The position numbers and the translations under genes are program-made. The notes below the pieces were generated by a model. That model saw nothing but the letters and a program-made list of their open reading frames with translations. It did not search any database and had not been told where the DNA came from. This document shows positions 53,165 through 64,000 of a stretch of 64,000 bases of DNA, piece by piece. Source of the DNA: Effrenium voratum (Eukaryota > Sar > Dinophyceae > Suessiales > Symbiodiniaceae); NCBI GenBank assembly GCA_963377175.1, contig CAUJNA010000535.1, positions 962,501 through 1,026,500 on the forward strand, read 5' to 3'. Positions within the stretch are counted from its first letter, which is position 1. Each line of letters opens with the position of its first letter.

Positions 53165-53390
53165 CCGCCGTGCTGTCCGTTTCCGTCCGAGAACTGAACC
53201 ACGAGCTTCTGAAGCAGGAAGGCTATCTTCTCGTCATTTTGGAGGCGCGACTCCATCGTTCGCTGTGAGGAATGAAGAAATCAACGAAATGAACTTGCGC
53301 GTTGCGGTGGTGCAAGAATCTCCCGCAATCAGCGGTCAAGGCTTTCAGGTATTCCAACATTTGACAAGCGCTCAGGCTACTCACTGTTCG
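53165..53390 (-). CDS. Possible exons, LEYLKALTADCGRF and ESRLQNDEKIAF
   Basis: Two minus-strand stretches: MLEYLKALTADCGRFLHHRN (about 53385-53275) and, after CCTCACAG, MESRLQNDEKIAFLLQKLVV with QFSDGNGQHGG (53266-53165). Both look like structured protein. They may belong with 52990-53085 and to the LFD-repeat gene. Product unknown. Confidence 0.35.
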
Positions 53391-53639
53391 TAAGGCAACT
53401 CCAGGATCACTGCACGCAATGGCTCCCGCTTCAACTGGCCTTGACAAGCTTGCGGAACTCTTGCGCAAGCGCCTCACTCCCGGCCGACCATAGCCTCGGC
53501 TGCCCTGCTCTTTGCCAAACCAGTTTTGGAAGTCATCGGCTGCAGTGTGACAAGTCTCCGCCGTGTTGTCCAGTCTTGGCCTGCTCAAGGAGGAACCCGT
53601 CTGAGGCACCCTCTGACCAGGCGACGGCGTTGACCTAGC

Positions 53640-54650
53640 TCAAAAGATGCGGCGGCAGTGGCAGCTGAGTTCTTGGTGTGCTGGGAAGCCGATCCGTGAG
53701 CTTGCGGATAGTTGATAGGGTCGCCACGATTGGCCAGCGAAGTGTTTCGCTGGTATTCCTCAGACTACGTCCAACAACTACTCCAAGACAACAACTTGGA
53801 CTACTTCGTGCGTGACTACATCAGTCACTCAACTTCAATCCAAAGCCACTACACCCTTCGCTTGTCCCACTACCAGGGAGCCTCCTTGATCACTTGATCA
53901 ACTACAACTTCAACGACTTCACCCTTCACTACACAGTGTCCAACGCTACATTTGGGATTTCCACCTACTACTCAACACTCAGCAACTACTCCACCTTCAC
54001 AGCCTATACCCCAATGACAGCACAGCGCAACGTGCTGTCCACTGCGTTCTTAGCAAGACTACAGAATACTATGGTCGCTACTTGTTGACCAACCAACACA
54101 CATGGCTCCGAGGCGCTCCACGCACAACTACTACGCACCCTCCGGGAACAACGTGTCACGATGCCAGTTTTCCCAGTAAAGGACCACAACAGGACGCGTG
54201 GATCCAGCCACGGTCCAATCACTACTCGACCTTCACCGGTCTCAATGAGACTGCTGGCGCAACCACCCCTAGGCCTACACGAGGCACTACAACATCAGGT
54301 ACCTCCTCACGAACTCCGTTCAGTCCGACTACATCAGGGACTGAATCCTGAACAGCGAGAGCTTCTGAGGACTACACCGGCTTTCCCTTTTTCACTACAG
54401 TCGCATGGATGAACAACACTTGTTTTCATCAGTACTGTCAATCTTGACATTTGCACTCCAGTTGAAAGATACTACATGATCTTTTAACTGAGGGACGCTG
54501 TCAGACTACATGCGGTGTTGTACTACATAGCTTGTACATGACCGCAGGCCTTGAGCTTACTACATTGCGAGCCCATGAGAAACAGGAGTTGTGCAGACTA
54601 CAGGTTTGTTTGTGTTAACAACATTACAGTACTTGTAGTAAATAGCAGTC
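53640..54650. other. Non-coding region, ACTAC-rich
   Basis: No gene seen. The sequence is unusually rich in CACTAC/CAACTAC words on the plus strand (53760-54350), giving a compositional bias but no clear period. Confidence 0.5.
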
Positions 54651-54660
54651 TGAATTTAAC

Positions 54661-54974
<314 letters not shown>

Positions 54975-55458
54975 GGAGAGGAGGGAAAGGAGAGAGAGGA
55001 GAGGGAGAGCGAGACGGAGAGGAGGGGAGAGAGAGGAGAGGGAGAGAATGCATTTTTAGTTGCTACCACAAAATGGCAACCGTGCACAGGCACCGTGCAG
55101 AAACGGCAACAGGATGGCAGTGAGGAACAGTGCATTCCAGGTTCTTGCTTATGCAGCGTTTGTCCTTTATGTTGAATTTGATCGAGGAGCTCTGAGGAGG
55201 GGCCGGCTAGAGTTCGTGTTGGGCTGCAAAAGGGCAACAGTAATCCTGAAGAAGAAAGGTGGGAGGCCTGCTGGATAAACTGTACCGGCAACAGGGGGCC
55301 ATTGTTATACCATCCAAGTCAGTCAGTGCAGCATGGAAAGTGCCCCAAGACAAACTCACCATAAATTGTGTCGAGAAACTGTCAAACAATGAGTCCGGAT
55401 CTGGGGCCCTAGACCCGAAGCCTTGCGAGAACTGGATTCCATGGAGCATCGTGCGCGC

Positions 55459-55506
55459 CTTGGTGGGGCTCTCATCGAAGAGCCCAGCTGCCGATGGCAC
55501 TGGCGC
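55459..55506 (-). CDS. LFDE micro-exon
   Basis: After ACATCGCAG, 48 bases or 16 codons in phase 0: APVPSAAGLFDESPTK, ending at AAG|GCGCGC (a GC donor). Same length and phase as 39696-39743, and sharing SxA-x-x-LFDESP with 59269-59337. Confidence 0.5.
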
Positions 55507-55889
55507 CTGCGATGTTTCAGATGAATACTTCGAGTTGGGGACATCTTGATAGGCGGCAACACTAGGGACCCTTGAATATGGCTTGCTCAAAGAATTCCAG
55601 AAGGAAACCAACCATTTGAAGGGCTCCAAGTTTGGATGACTGAGATCTTTGGCGTGGCGAAAGCAAAAAACCAGCAGTGAGAGCTGAGAGCAAGGGTTTG
55701 CCTTTGCCCCTCTGCTTGGAACAATGAAGGGATCCCGTCGCAAAGGTTCTTTCTGTTTTTGGTTGGTTGGTTGGTTGGTTGGTTCGTGGCCAGCGCATGT
55801 TAGCGAGGCCAGGCCCGCGCTTCCCCCCCGGCCGAAGCTTGGGGTTCAAGCCGGCCGGAAACTAGATGCAGCCAAGACACAGGCCACAC

Positions 55890-57390
55890 CATGGGCGAGC
55901 GGGTCAACCCAAGGGTGGCGCAAGTGTGGAAAACAGCAAAGCAAGTAATGCCCACGCTGGGGCCGCGGAGAGCCACGCAAGGGCCAAGACAGGAAATGCA
56001 GGAAGGCCACGAGAAGGCCACAGAAGGCGACGGGGCCGAGACAGGAAGCAAGGTAAGCAAGGTAAGGCCACATGCGGGGCCGCAGAAGGTTGCGCAGGGC
56101 CCAAGACAGAGAGAGCAAAAGCCACGCGAAGGCGACAGAGGGTCGGAGCAAAAAGAGGAAGCAGAGAAAGGCAAAGTATGGCCGCACGGGGGCCGAAGAA
56201 GGCCATGCAGGGGCCAAGACAAAAGTCCCGCAAGGGTCCAGCAGCCAAAGACGGAAGCAAAGTAAGCAAGACCCGCAGGGGGCCACGGTCACGCAAGGGC
56301 CAAGACAGGAAGCAAAGAGAGCAAAGTAAGGCCACGTAAGGGGGCCACAGAAAGCCACGCAGGGGCCAAGACAGCAAGCAAAAAAGTGAGCAAAGTAAGT
56401 CCACGCGGCGGCAAAGTCAGGCCACGCGGCGGCCACGGAAGGCCACGCATGACAGGAAGCAAAGTAGGCAAAGCAAGGCCACGCGGGAACCACGGAAGGC
56501 CACGCAGGGGCCAGGACGGGAAGCAAAGTAATTAGGCGAAGCAAGGCCACGCGGCGGCCATGGAAGGCCACGCGGCGGTCACGGAAGGCCACGCATGACA
56601 GGAAGCATAGGCAAAGCAAGGCCACGCGACAGGAAGCAAAATAGGTGAAGCAAGGCCAAGCGGGGGACACGGAAGGCCACTCAGGAAGCAAAGTAAGCGA
56701 AGCAAGGACACGCGGAGCCACAGAGTGCCACGCAGGGGCCAAGACAGCAAGCAAAAAAGTGAGCAAAGTAAGTCCACGCGGCGGCAAAGTCAGGCCACGC
56801 GGCGGCCACGGAAGGCCACGCATGACAGGAAGCAAAGTAGGCAAAGCAAGGCCACGCGACAGGAAGCAAAGTAGGTGAAGCAAGGCCACGCGGGGGCCAC
56901 GGAAGGCCACGCAGGGGCCATGACAGGAAGCAAAGTAAGCGAAGCAAGGACACGCGGGGCCACAGAGGGCCACGCAGGGGCCAAGACAGCAAGCAAAAAA
57001 GTGAGCAAAGTAAGTCCACGCGGCGGCAAAGTCAGGCCACGCGGCGGCCACGGAAGGACAGGAAGCAACGTAGGCAAAGCAAGGCCACGCGGGGGCCACG
57101 GAAGGCCACGCAGGGGCCAGGACGGGAAGCAAAGTAATTAGGCGAAGCAAGGCCACGCGGCGGCCATGGAAGGCCACGCAGGGGCCAAAACAGGAAGCAA
57201 AGTAAAAAGTGAGCAAAGTAAGGCCACGCGGCGGTCACGGAAGGCCACGCATGACAGGAAGCAAAGTAGGCAAAGCAAGGCCACGCGACAGGAAGCAAAG
57301 TAGGTGAAGCAAGGCCACGCGGGGGCCACGGAAGGCCACGCAGGGGCCATGACAGGAAGCAAAGTGAAGCAAGGCCACAGAAGGCCGCAG
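55890..57390. repeat. GGCCACGC minisatellite with higher-order blocks
   Basis: About 1.5 kb built from GGCCACGC-GGGGGCCACGGAAGG, GACAGGAAGCAAAGTA and GCGAAGCAA modules of variable order. A block with CCACGCGGCGGCAAAGTCAG recurs at 56401, 56773 and 57015, so spacing is irregular (372 and 242 bases). Unit lengths are not multiples of three, arguing against coding, despite a 456-codon minus-strand frame. Confidence 0.9.
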
Positions 57391-58578
57391 AAGGCTGAGA
57401 ATGAGGGAAGGTAGGCACTGTCGCCCTGACGTCTGGGAGGGCAGGGGAGGGGGTGCTCGTCGGGAAGAATTCTCTTAGTGCCGCCCCGGGGCCCGAAGAA
57501 CGCCAACCCAGTGAAGCAACGTCAGGCCCCGGGGGTCTTTCTGTTTTTGGAGCCCCTCTAACAAGAATGGTGGGGAAAGAGCAAACCCTGCTCTCACCCT
57601 GCTGAGAGCTGAGAGCTGGCACGCAATGGAGGGGCGAACAAAACCAGATGCTGTTTGGCGGCCCTTCCGGGGGAGGAGCGGGGTTGGTCTATCCCAGACC
57701 AGGAGTCTCTGATGACAAAGAATTGAAATGTCAAAGGATTGATGCCGCAAGGAAGGCCTCTTGGTGGGCCGCAAGTGCGGATCCAAAGTTTGAGGGCAAA
57801 CTGCTGATGGCGTTTCCATTCGGAGACCCTGTTCCATGGTTGTCTGAAGGCAGCGGAGTATTCACCAATGGAATCCGATGGCCATGAAAATCACATCAAA
57901 ATCGAGACAGTTAAGATCGACAAGCCAGTATCTCCAGAATATCACGAGAATCTGGTTGGCCGCTCTTGCAGGCAAGAAGATCTGGTTGCACCTCATTTGG
58001 GCCCCTGCCTCACTTGGACGGAGCGCGTAGACGTGTAATCCTGGTGGCCCTGTTTGAATGTTCACCGGGCGCCATGGGTATGCTGCTTGGCTTTTGCGCT
58101 TTTTCTGCACCATGTTCGGATTCTGTTTGGGCTTTGTTGTGGATAAACGGAGTACTCAGTGATCAGAGAGGAATTCTCACGGGCTGCAACATTCAAGGCC
58201 GAGGTGGAAGGTGTCCGCACGGCAGGACAGCTTGGAGATGAAAAAGGCAACCGTGTGAGTGTGGTGAGAAAGCTTGTGGATGCAAAAAAGAAGGTACCCC
58301 CACCTGTGGGGGACAAAACGCCTGATCTGCAGGGGGCCGGGCCTCTTGGAAAGCATGCTGGATCCCCATGGAAAAAACCTGCATGTGCGGGTCGGGGTTG
58401 CCCGTTTTCGCTTGGGAAGGAGCCGTGAGCAAGGCATCCCCCAAAGACGGCCAGCTCAACCCATCCAGTCTTGAACAAGCCCCAACCGCCATAGCCCCAT
58501 GTGGTGTTTTTCGTGTCAAACCAGATACTGTACCCTTTCCAAGCACAGGCAGCCCACCGACAGCTGGCGATCGCCTGC
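57391..58578. other. Non-coding between LFD-type exons
   Basis: No clear gene. A plus-strand frame with FGGPSGGGAGLVYPRP near 57650 and a (TTGG)n near 55760 were examined but not supported. Splice-site-like AGs occur, without matching coding sequence. Confidence 0.5.
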
Positions 58579-58623
58579 CTCCGGGTTGCCCTCGAACAGC
58601 TGAGCTGAGGGCCTCTTGGAGAC
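58579..58623 (-). CDS. LFEG micro-exon
   Basis: After CTGCGCCAG, 45 bases or 15 codons in phase 0: VSKRPSAQLFEGNPE, ending at GAG|GCAGGC (GC donor). The PSAxLF core is the same as in the exons at 55459 and 59269. Confidence 0.45.
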
Positions 58624-58940
58624 CTGGCGCAGGGTCTGGGGCTTCCCAAAGCAAAGCGGCCCATTCTCTTGGTGGAGTGGCATGCGGGACCCAAAACCAC
58701 TGAGTCCCTGTGCATGGAGGGTGGTGTGGGGAACTCACCCCTTGAAAACATTTGCTCATGAGTCTCTTGTCTCAAATGGCTGTGGTCAGGTCCCTTGCGT
58801 GATAGCCTCCCCTCAAACTGGGGGCATGGCATTTCCGACCCAAACAGCAAGAACCATGGGGAAAGCCTTCAACTGGCAACATGAGTCGCAGCAAGGTTTG
58901 TAATAGGACTGAACCAGCGGGGCGTAAACGCCCCGCGCAC

Positions 58941-58990
58941 CTCTGACGAAAGGCCGCCCTCATCGAAAAGCCCCGCTCCAGAGCGACAAC
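58941..58990 (-). CDS. LFDEG micro-exon
   Basis: After TTTTCCAG the frame CRSGAGLFDEGGLSSE ends at GAG|GTGCGC. The 5' phase is 2 rather than 0, so this unit is less regular than the others. The GAGLFDE core matches. Confidence 0.4.
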
Positions 58991-59268
58991 CTGGAAAACT
59001 CCTGAGGCCTTGGAAGCAAAACCTAAAACCTGCCACCACGAGTGCCTGGGGTGCCAACACCTGCGCCCTGCCATCACGGAAGCATGCCAACCCCTTTGCC
59101 ATTCAAACACATGGGTTAGTCTTGGGCGAACCCCCCATAAGGAAACCAACTTTCAGTTGCCACATTGGGCGTGACCCATTTGCCACATTGGGTGTGACCA
59201 TTGTGGGAAGCCGAAACCTTGCTGCCTTTGACCAATCACTACTCAAAGTGAATAAAACCCAAACCCAC

Positions 59269-59337
59269 CTCTGCGGGACTCTCGTCGAAGAGGCGAGCTG
59301 CTGAGGGGCGGCTCGAAGCGCTCGCTGCCGCGGGCAC
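59269..59337 (-). CDS. LFDESP micro-exon
   Basis: After TTGGTCCAG, 69 bases or 23 codons in phase 0: VPAAASASSRPSAARLFDES and PAE, ending at GAG|GTGGGT, a good GT donor. The most upstream unit of the LFD series seen. Confidence 0.5.
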
Positions 59338-59344
59338 CTGGACC

Positions 59345-61765
59345 AAGTGATGCTTTGCCCTTTCCCTGAACGACTTGTCTGCAAAACGATGTGGAACCCC
59401 AAGAGGGTGTCTTCGACAAGGAGATTCTGCAAAGACATGCTTTGTTGGCTCCGTGCTTTGCTGGAAAGTAAGAGGCAGGCTCCGTATCCAAAAGTCACCT
59501 TCTGAAAGGGATCTGTGCAGCAAGTCAAGCTGGCGTGCCAAAGCATACGACTACTAAGTTGGATTCCTTTCAAGATAGTCAAGAGTTTGCTTGGCCTTAC
59601 TCTCACCAAGAGGACCTCGGGTTGGGGTTCAGCCTCTCATTGTCCAAACCCCAAACCCGCGTCGGCGCTCCCTTGGCCGCTCCGCTTGCTCAGCTCGGCG
59701 CCGGCGCCGAGGCTTGCGACCTACCATGGTACCCGGTTCATCACACAGCCCAATTGATAAATTGGGGCAAGGGTGGGGGGGAGTTCGGCCCCGTTGTGCT
59801 GAGGAATTGCGGTTTTGAACTGAGCAAGAGCTTGTAGTCTCCTTGTAAAGCATGCATAATGCCTACATTTTGATCATCTATCAGCATGAATAAGCTTGAC
59901 AGTTTGAGGTGTTGGCGATCGCTGTGTTGGCCACAACGTTGCTGAAGGGGTGCTGCCCCACGCAGTTACGCACATGCACTCGTCCACACCCACTCACCCA
60001 CACAGGCAATCTCGCTCGAACACCCTTGCGCCCATGCGCACGCACACTCGAATGCTCACGCTTTAGGAGCGGTCGCCCCCCCAGGCCTGCAAACACACAA
60101 CACATGGAGATGCTACATCACACGTATTTACATTTTGGGAAGGCAGCTTGTTCTTAGAGGGAACTGACCGTCCGTGCAGATTTCCAAACAGCTGGTAGGC
60201 TGTAGGTATTATTATTTTCCCAACCTACGTACTGCGGCCCAGCAAGTCAATCATGCGCCCCATACTTCCCGGTGAGCGTGCTCCAAGGTCGATTGTCTAT
60301 TCATTTTCTGCGAAAAAATAAACGACCTGACTGGGGTGAGTTCTTTGTTGGGGATGCCTTCTTTGCGGTTGTGGAATCATTTGTGCTGGTGGCAGCGCAC
60401 GGCAGTCGCCGAGGCTGTAGCAAGGAGAAAAATAGGTTTATTGCACCCAGATTTCCTGCTAACCAGCAGCAGCTTCCTCTTGCTTTCATCTACTCGTTAA
60501 TTAACATGCTTTAAGACGGAAGGGGACAAATGGCCATCTGCAGAGTAGTCAGCTTTGGCCAGCTGAAAACCGGCCCTGTCATACAAGACTTGCTTGCGCA
60601 GTTCGCTTCATTTGTGCAACCTGCCAACAACACGTAGAACGCATTGTCTTGGGTTGGACTCTGGGGGACGAGAAAGCGAGCTGAGCTCCCCTGCACGGCA
60701 GCCAAAAGGCTGACACCTGAAATGGAAAGAAGTTTATGTCCCTCGGATTTGTTGGGACATTATTTACAGTAAATGAAGTTCCACAAAGCATTCTTGCAGG
60801 GGGTCCCCATGAACGTTCATAGCCACATGTGCCAGAAGCAGCTGCACCTCAAATGGGAGCACTGTCTTTAAAAGGGGAGACCTACAAGCAAGCATCCAAA
60901 CATGTCAGGGTTCTTAACATTGACAAGCTGCCATGCCATGCTCAGAAAGCCCTGTTTGAGTCAGCTTGTGGCAGGTATGTATGTGATTAGTGTCCTGGCA
61001 ATATGCTTGCATATGTAAAAATATATATGATGGTTGTTCAAGAAAGAGTCCCCAATGGTGGACCTCTCAAAACGGACCCATCTGAATATGCCGACATGTG
61101 CAAAATAGACAATATGCATGTCAGAGCCTGCCTGCTTGAGTCCGCTGCGCAATGCAGCCCTATGACATCTGCGGAGTTCGGCATCTCGGGCTACATTTTT
61201 TGGAATGGAATAATTGAAAATAAAAGCCCCCACTTACATCCAAAAAAAACTTGTCAAAGCACACTCCATTACTCTAACATGTGCAAAGCCTCCTCAAAAT
61301 AAGGTAGTGGACAGGGCTAAGTATGTCTTTGGCATAACTCAGTCCAGGGCTGATACCCATCACCTGCAAACTGTAAGCCATTCAAAACAACACATACCAA
61401 TGTCTAATCCTCCTACATACGAACACATATGCTCATGTGTATATATAGAGAAATATATGTTTGTGCATATATACGGACGCGTCTGCGCACACCAAATCAT
61501 GCATACCAAGTAAATACATACGTGAAGAAACATCTGAGTGAGTGTCAACAAATACATAAACATGTGTTTAAACAAAACAAACATAAACAAATCAGAAGAT
61601 AAATGAATACAAGCATGCGCGAATCACAACAAACACGTGAATGAACAAGCACATAGACAAATTGGCGGATACATAAAGTAGATCAACCAAGGAAGAGCAA
61701 TAGATCAATACAGCGAAACATATAAGTATATAGCTTTAACGCTGTGTATATATATATATATATAT
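59345..61765. other. Intergenic region
   Basis: No gene seen. AT-rich stretch with many ACATA/ATACA words at 61380-61745 and a (TA)n run at 61746-61766, directly before the second retroelement. Confidence 0.6.
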
Positions 61766-61849
61766 GTGTTCCAGGCCGTGAACCCCCCCCCTTGTGTTGC
61801 TTTTTTGTTGCACATTGACCTATTCACACACTCCGCTGACATGATGGCT

Positions 61850-62541
61850 CAAGGCCCTTCAAGTCATTTGTACAGTCATTCGACTCATGGTACAGTGATG
61901 AAAAGGCTTGCAGACCGCTTCACAGGATTCACAGTCAACACAAGCCACCCGGGACAATCCATCCTCCAAACCTCCCTATTGGCATATTGGACTTTTTCAG
62001 GAAACAAAAAGGGCAGTCACGAGGTGGCTTTAAACCCTTTAGAAAAAGCGGTTCTGGCGGGAAGGCCAATATGGCCAATGAAAACTATGATTCCTACGAC
62101 CAGGCATATTGGGGAAAAGGCAAAGGAAAGAAGGGAAAGAAAGGAAAATCAAAATTCCAATATCCCTATGATGGAAACAGGGGTTATCCACCCTATGAGA
62201 ATGGCAAAGGAGGCGGACATGACAAAGGAAAATCCAAGACGTTCGCAGCCATCGCAGAGAAGACGGAGGAGCAGCCCGCCGTCCAGCAGACTGCACCATC
62301 CACAGAGCCTACCTATGCCGGTTGGACAGACCAAGATTGGGATCAATCATGGACATGGAACGAACAAGGCTGGTACTCATCCCATGAGACATCCAGCACA
62401 GGACAAGCGCTAATGGCGTTCCATGACGCATATGAGCATCATGAGAAAGAGGCCATCCACGGGAAGCTGATCCAATCAGATGCAGTTCAGAACACAATTT
62501 GTCCGTCACAACAAATCACAGCCTTTTGGCAACAAAGCTGA
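61850..62541 (+). pseudogene. Gag C-terminal, Gly/Lys-rich nucleocapsid-like region
   Basis: From about 61950 one frame reads ILDFFRKQKGQSRGGFKPFR, YDSYDQAYWGKGKGKKGKKG, KSKFQYPYDGNRGYPP and GKGGGHDKGKSKTFAAIAEK, then WTDQDWDQSWTWNEQGWYS, and ends at a stop at 62541. Gly/Lys-rich stretches replace a zinc knuckle in these elements and should bind RNA. It shows an acidic/aromatic spacer before the protease. No start codon of its own. Confidence 0.6.
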
Positions 62542-63010
62542 TGGCGCCTGTCATCAACCCTCAGCACAATCCGACCTATGCGATCCTGGACATGTACCAG
62601 ATCCATGGGCAGCTGGCATGCAATCCAGCGTTTTACTCAGGCTATCGAACCCATGAAGGACATCATCTCCTATCAGTACATCCCGGCCGAGACCAAGTTC
62701 ACTTTTGCAAACGGAGAGACCGCCAGGGTTAATTGGACACTGCATCTTCGATATTACACAACTCCTCCATGCAGTACAAACATCGACGTCCTTGAACAAG
62801 GAACTGTACCGATCCTCCTCAGCATCAGTCAGACGCGGAACCTCTACATGACCATCGAGCACACACCTCAATGTGACAAGGCTTTTTTTTGGCATGAACC
62901 GTCAGGCAGTTCCAGTATCCGGTACAGGACATGCACTCGTCGAGTTGCAAGAGTGAAGGCACATGGAGAAATTGCTCACAAGGGCCTCACCAACTACGTC
63001 TACGATGATG
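62542..63010 (+). pseudogene. Copia-type retropepsin with damaged active site
   Basis: NPTYAILD leads to the active site in one frame. The sequence continues in another as CTRSMGSWHAIQRFTQAIEP, then FTFANGETARVNWTLHLRYY, DVLEQGTVPILLSISQTRN and ahead to a VKAHGEIAH-type end. In retropepsins AILD is followed by T/S-G; here these residues and the frame are lost at 62589-62595. The rest (hydrophobic-hydrophobic-D, then the ILLSxxQxRNL flap-end) identifies the fold. Confidence 0.6.
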
Positions 63011-63522
63011 ACAACAGCATCAAGTTTCCCTCCGGGGATATCTCCAAGAGTGAAACTGTTTGTGCAGCAAAATCATCCGAGGCGAAGGAGGACCTAGCAA
63101 CTCCTAAAATCATTGGGTCTCAAAAGCAGGACCATTGGATCCTTGATAAGAAGAACAAGCAGCTCATCCGTGTGCACATCACGCCTCGCAAGCCACTCTT
63201 CACACCAAATGGAGCCAAGGAATGTCCAATCAATCCTGATAACATCAGCCGAGAGCGTACTACGGAAATCATTGGTGCGTCCGAAGGTGGAGATCCAGAC
63301 ATCCTAGAAGACAATTGGAGACTTACATCCCAGGCAAACAAACCGATGATTAACCTGTGGATAGGTAAGACCATTTTCACCTTCGCGGACAATTCGCTTA
63401 AGGACGAAGAAGCAGGCTCAGGACCGGCAGCAGACAGGATCATCGACAAGAAGGGCCGGTCGACCATTGAGCCAGATCCTTTCGCACCATCCTCAGAAGA
63501 ACCAACGATGCTTCCGCTTTGA
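63011..63522 (+). pseudogene. Spacer between protease and methyltransferase-like domain
   Basis: In the protease frame: KIIGSQKQDHWILDKKNKQL, VHITPRKPLFTPNGAKECPI and FADNSLKDEEAGSG, ending at a stop at 63522. Polar and probably disordered. The methyltransferase-like domain starts in a different frame that overlaps this one from about 63467. Confidence 0.5.
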
Positions 63523-63958
63523 ACAAGCACATTGGAATTCTGTACGTAAAGGAAACATCCACATTCTCGAGATCTTTGCAGGAAGTGCCAGATTCAGTCA
63601 ATGCTGCGCACTCTCAGGTCTACAGGTTGGGACTCCCGTAGACATCCGCACCGGATTCGACGTAATGACATCCAAGGGACGACACATGGTCATGGAGATC
63701 ATCAAGGAGCAAGCACCTGATGTAATCCTCATGGCACCGGTCTGTGGACCATGGTCAAATATGCAGAACATCCAACAAGACCAACAAAGAGTCTGGGAGA
63801 AGCGGAAACGCTATCTTCCCATGGTTGAGTTTGTGGCATCCATTGCGCGATATCAGCTGAAGCACGGAAGATATTTCATCATTGAAAATCCTCAGACATC
63901 CAAGATATGGTATCTGAAATGTATGCAGCAACTGTTTTCAGATCCATCCGTGACCTGA
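63500..63958 (+). pseudogene. Cytosine-methyltransferase-like domain of the element
   Basis: The frame reads FEQAHWNSVRKGNIHILEIF, AGSARFSQCCALSGLQVGT, PDVILMAPVCGPWSNMQNI and RYFIIENPQTSKIW. The motifs resemble C5-cytosine methyltransferase motif I (E-I-F-AG), IV (AP-x-CGPWS, with a Cys at the catalytic position) and VI (ENP). TGA at 63956 ends the frame in mid-domain, since GDFHFCAYGLKDPE follows in the same frame. Activity is not implied; motif IV lacks the usual PC pair. Confidence 0.6.
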
Positions 63959-64000
63959 GGAGATTTCCATTTCTGTGCATACGGACTGAAAGATCCTGAA

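Larger units (their letters stand above)
61790..64000 (+). mobile_element. Second Ty1/copia-type element, 5' truncated and cut by window end
   Basis: Plus-strand order: nucleocapsid-like basic tail, retropepsin-like protease, spacer, cytosine-methyltransferase-like domain. This is the order I recall in dinoflagellate copia elements, with integrase and reverse transcriptase expected downstream, outside the window. No LTR and no gag core are seen, so it starts inside gag, right after a (TA)n tract. At least three frame changes and an in-frame stop indicate decay. It is on the opposite strand to the 40-51 kb element and covers different domains. Confidence 0.65.

Noticed and set aside
55846..57216. 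456-codon minus-strand frame (AWPSVAPAWPCF repeats)
   Set aside because: Minisatellite with modules not multiple of three in spacing; no conserved frame.
57648..57887. Plus-strand MLFGGPSGGG frame as another LFG unit
   Set aside because: Opposite strand to all other units, no splice sites, and composition quickly becomes random.

Overview
This window reads as dinoflagellate nuclear DNA. Coding sequence is broken into short exons separated by introns of a few hundred bases. Several boundaries look canonical (for example CAG|GTGAGG and GGG|GTAAGC), while others look like GC or GA donors. Exon translations match protein families I know, from memory, only from Symbiodinium/Polarella-type genomes. 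There are two Ty1/copia-type retroelements of the dinoflagellate kind and two fragments resembling the dinoflagellate spliced leader. I saw no bacterial-style operons, ribosome binding sites, tRNA, rRNA or CRISPR arrays. Exon ends are read by eye and are approximate unless a splice site is named. Matches to families are pattern recognition, not searches.

Plus-strand block, about 9.2-25 kb. Three loci lie head to tail: a multi-exon gene with acidic and basic nuclear-type segments (9.2-13.0 kb), a gene of the dinoflagellate 'EQPGSSMM' family (14.8-15.95 kb), and a long gene (17.6-24.96 kb). The last carries, in order, a lysine-rich region, a YDEW domain, an acidic stretch, a second lysine-rich block, coiled coils and a conserved C-terminal domain. 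They could be fewer than three genes. From 0.5 to 9.2 kb I see only two orphan exon-like stretches.

Minus-strand block, about 59.4 down to 28.4 kb. At 32.4-28.4 kb is a well-supported three-exon membrane protein: signal peptide, Calx-beta domain, Cys-rich ectodomain, transmembrane segments and a cytoplasmic SHFWG/TIR-like domain. Between 33.2 and 59.4 kb small exons recur that encode an LFD/LFG/LFE motif in Ala/Pro-rich linkers, possibly one long WASHC2/FAM21-like gene. Inside that territory, on the same strand, sits a 10.8-kb decayed LTR retroelement (40461-51246) with about 118-bp terminal direct repeats. It has gag fused directly to RNase H, with protease, integrase and reverse transcriptase missing. 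Downstream is a roughly 8-kb reading frame that includes a KptA/Tpt1-like RNA 2'-phosphotransferase domain. Three large tandem arrays lie just upstream (51.6-57.4 kb).

Right end, 61.8-64 kb. A second, plus-strand copia-type element is truncated by the window edge. It carries a nucleocapsid-like tail, a retropepsin with a broken catalytic motif, and a cytosine-methyltransferase-like domain ended by a stop.

The best candidate for something unusual is the retroelement with the RNA-repair-type domain. The SL-like fragments, the repeated LFDE micro-exons and a perfect 42-bp palindrome at 39164-39205 also deserve attention.
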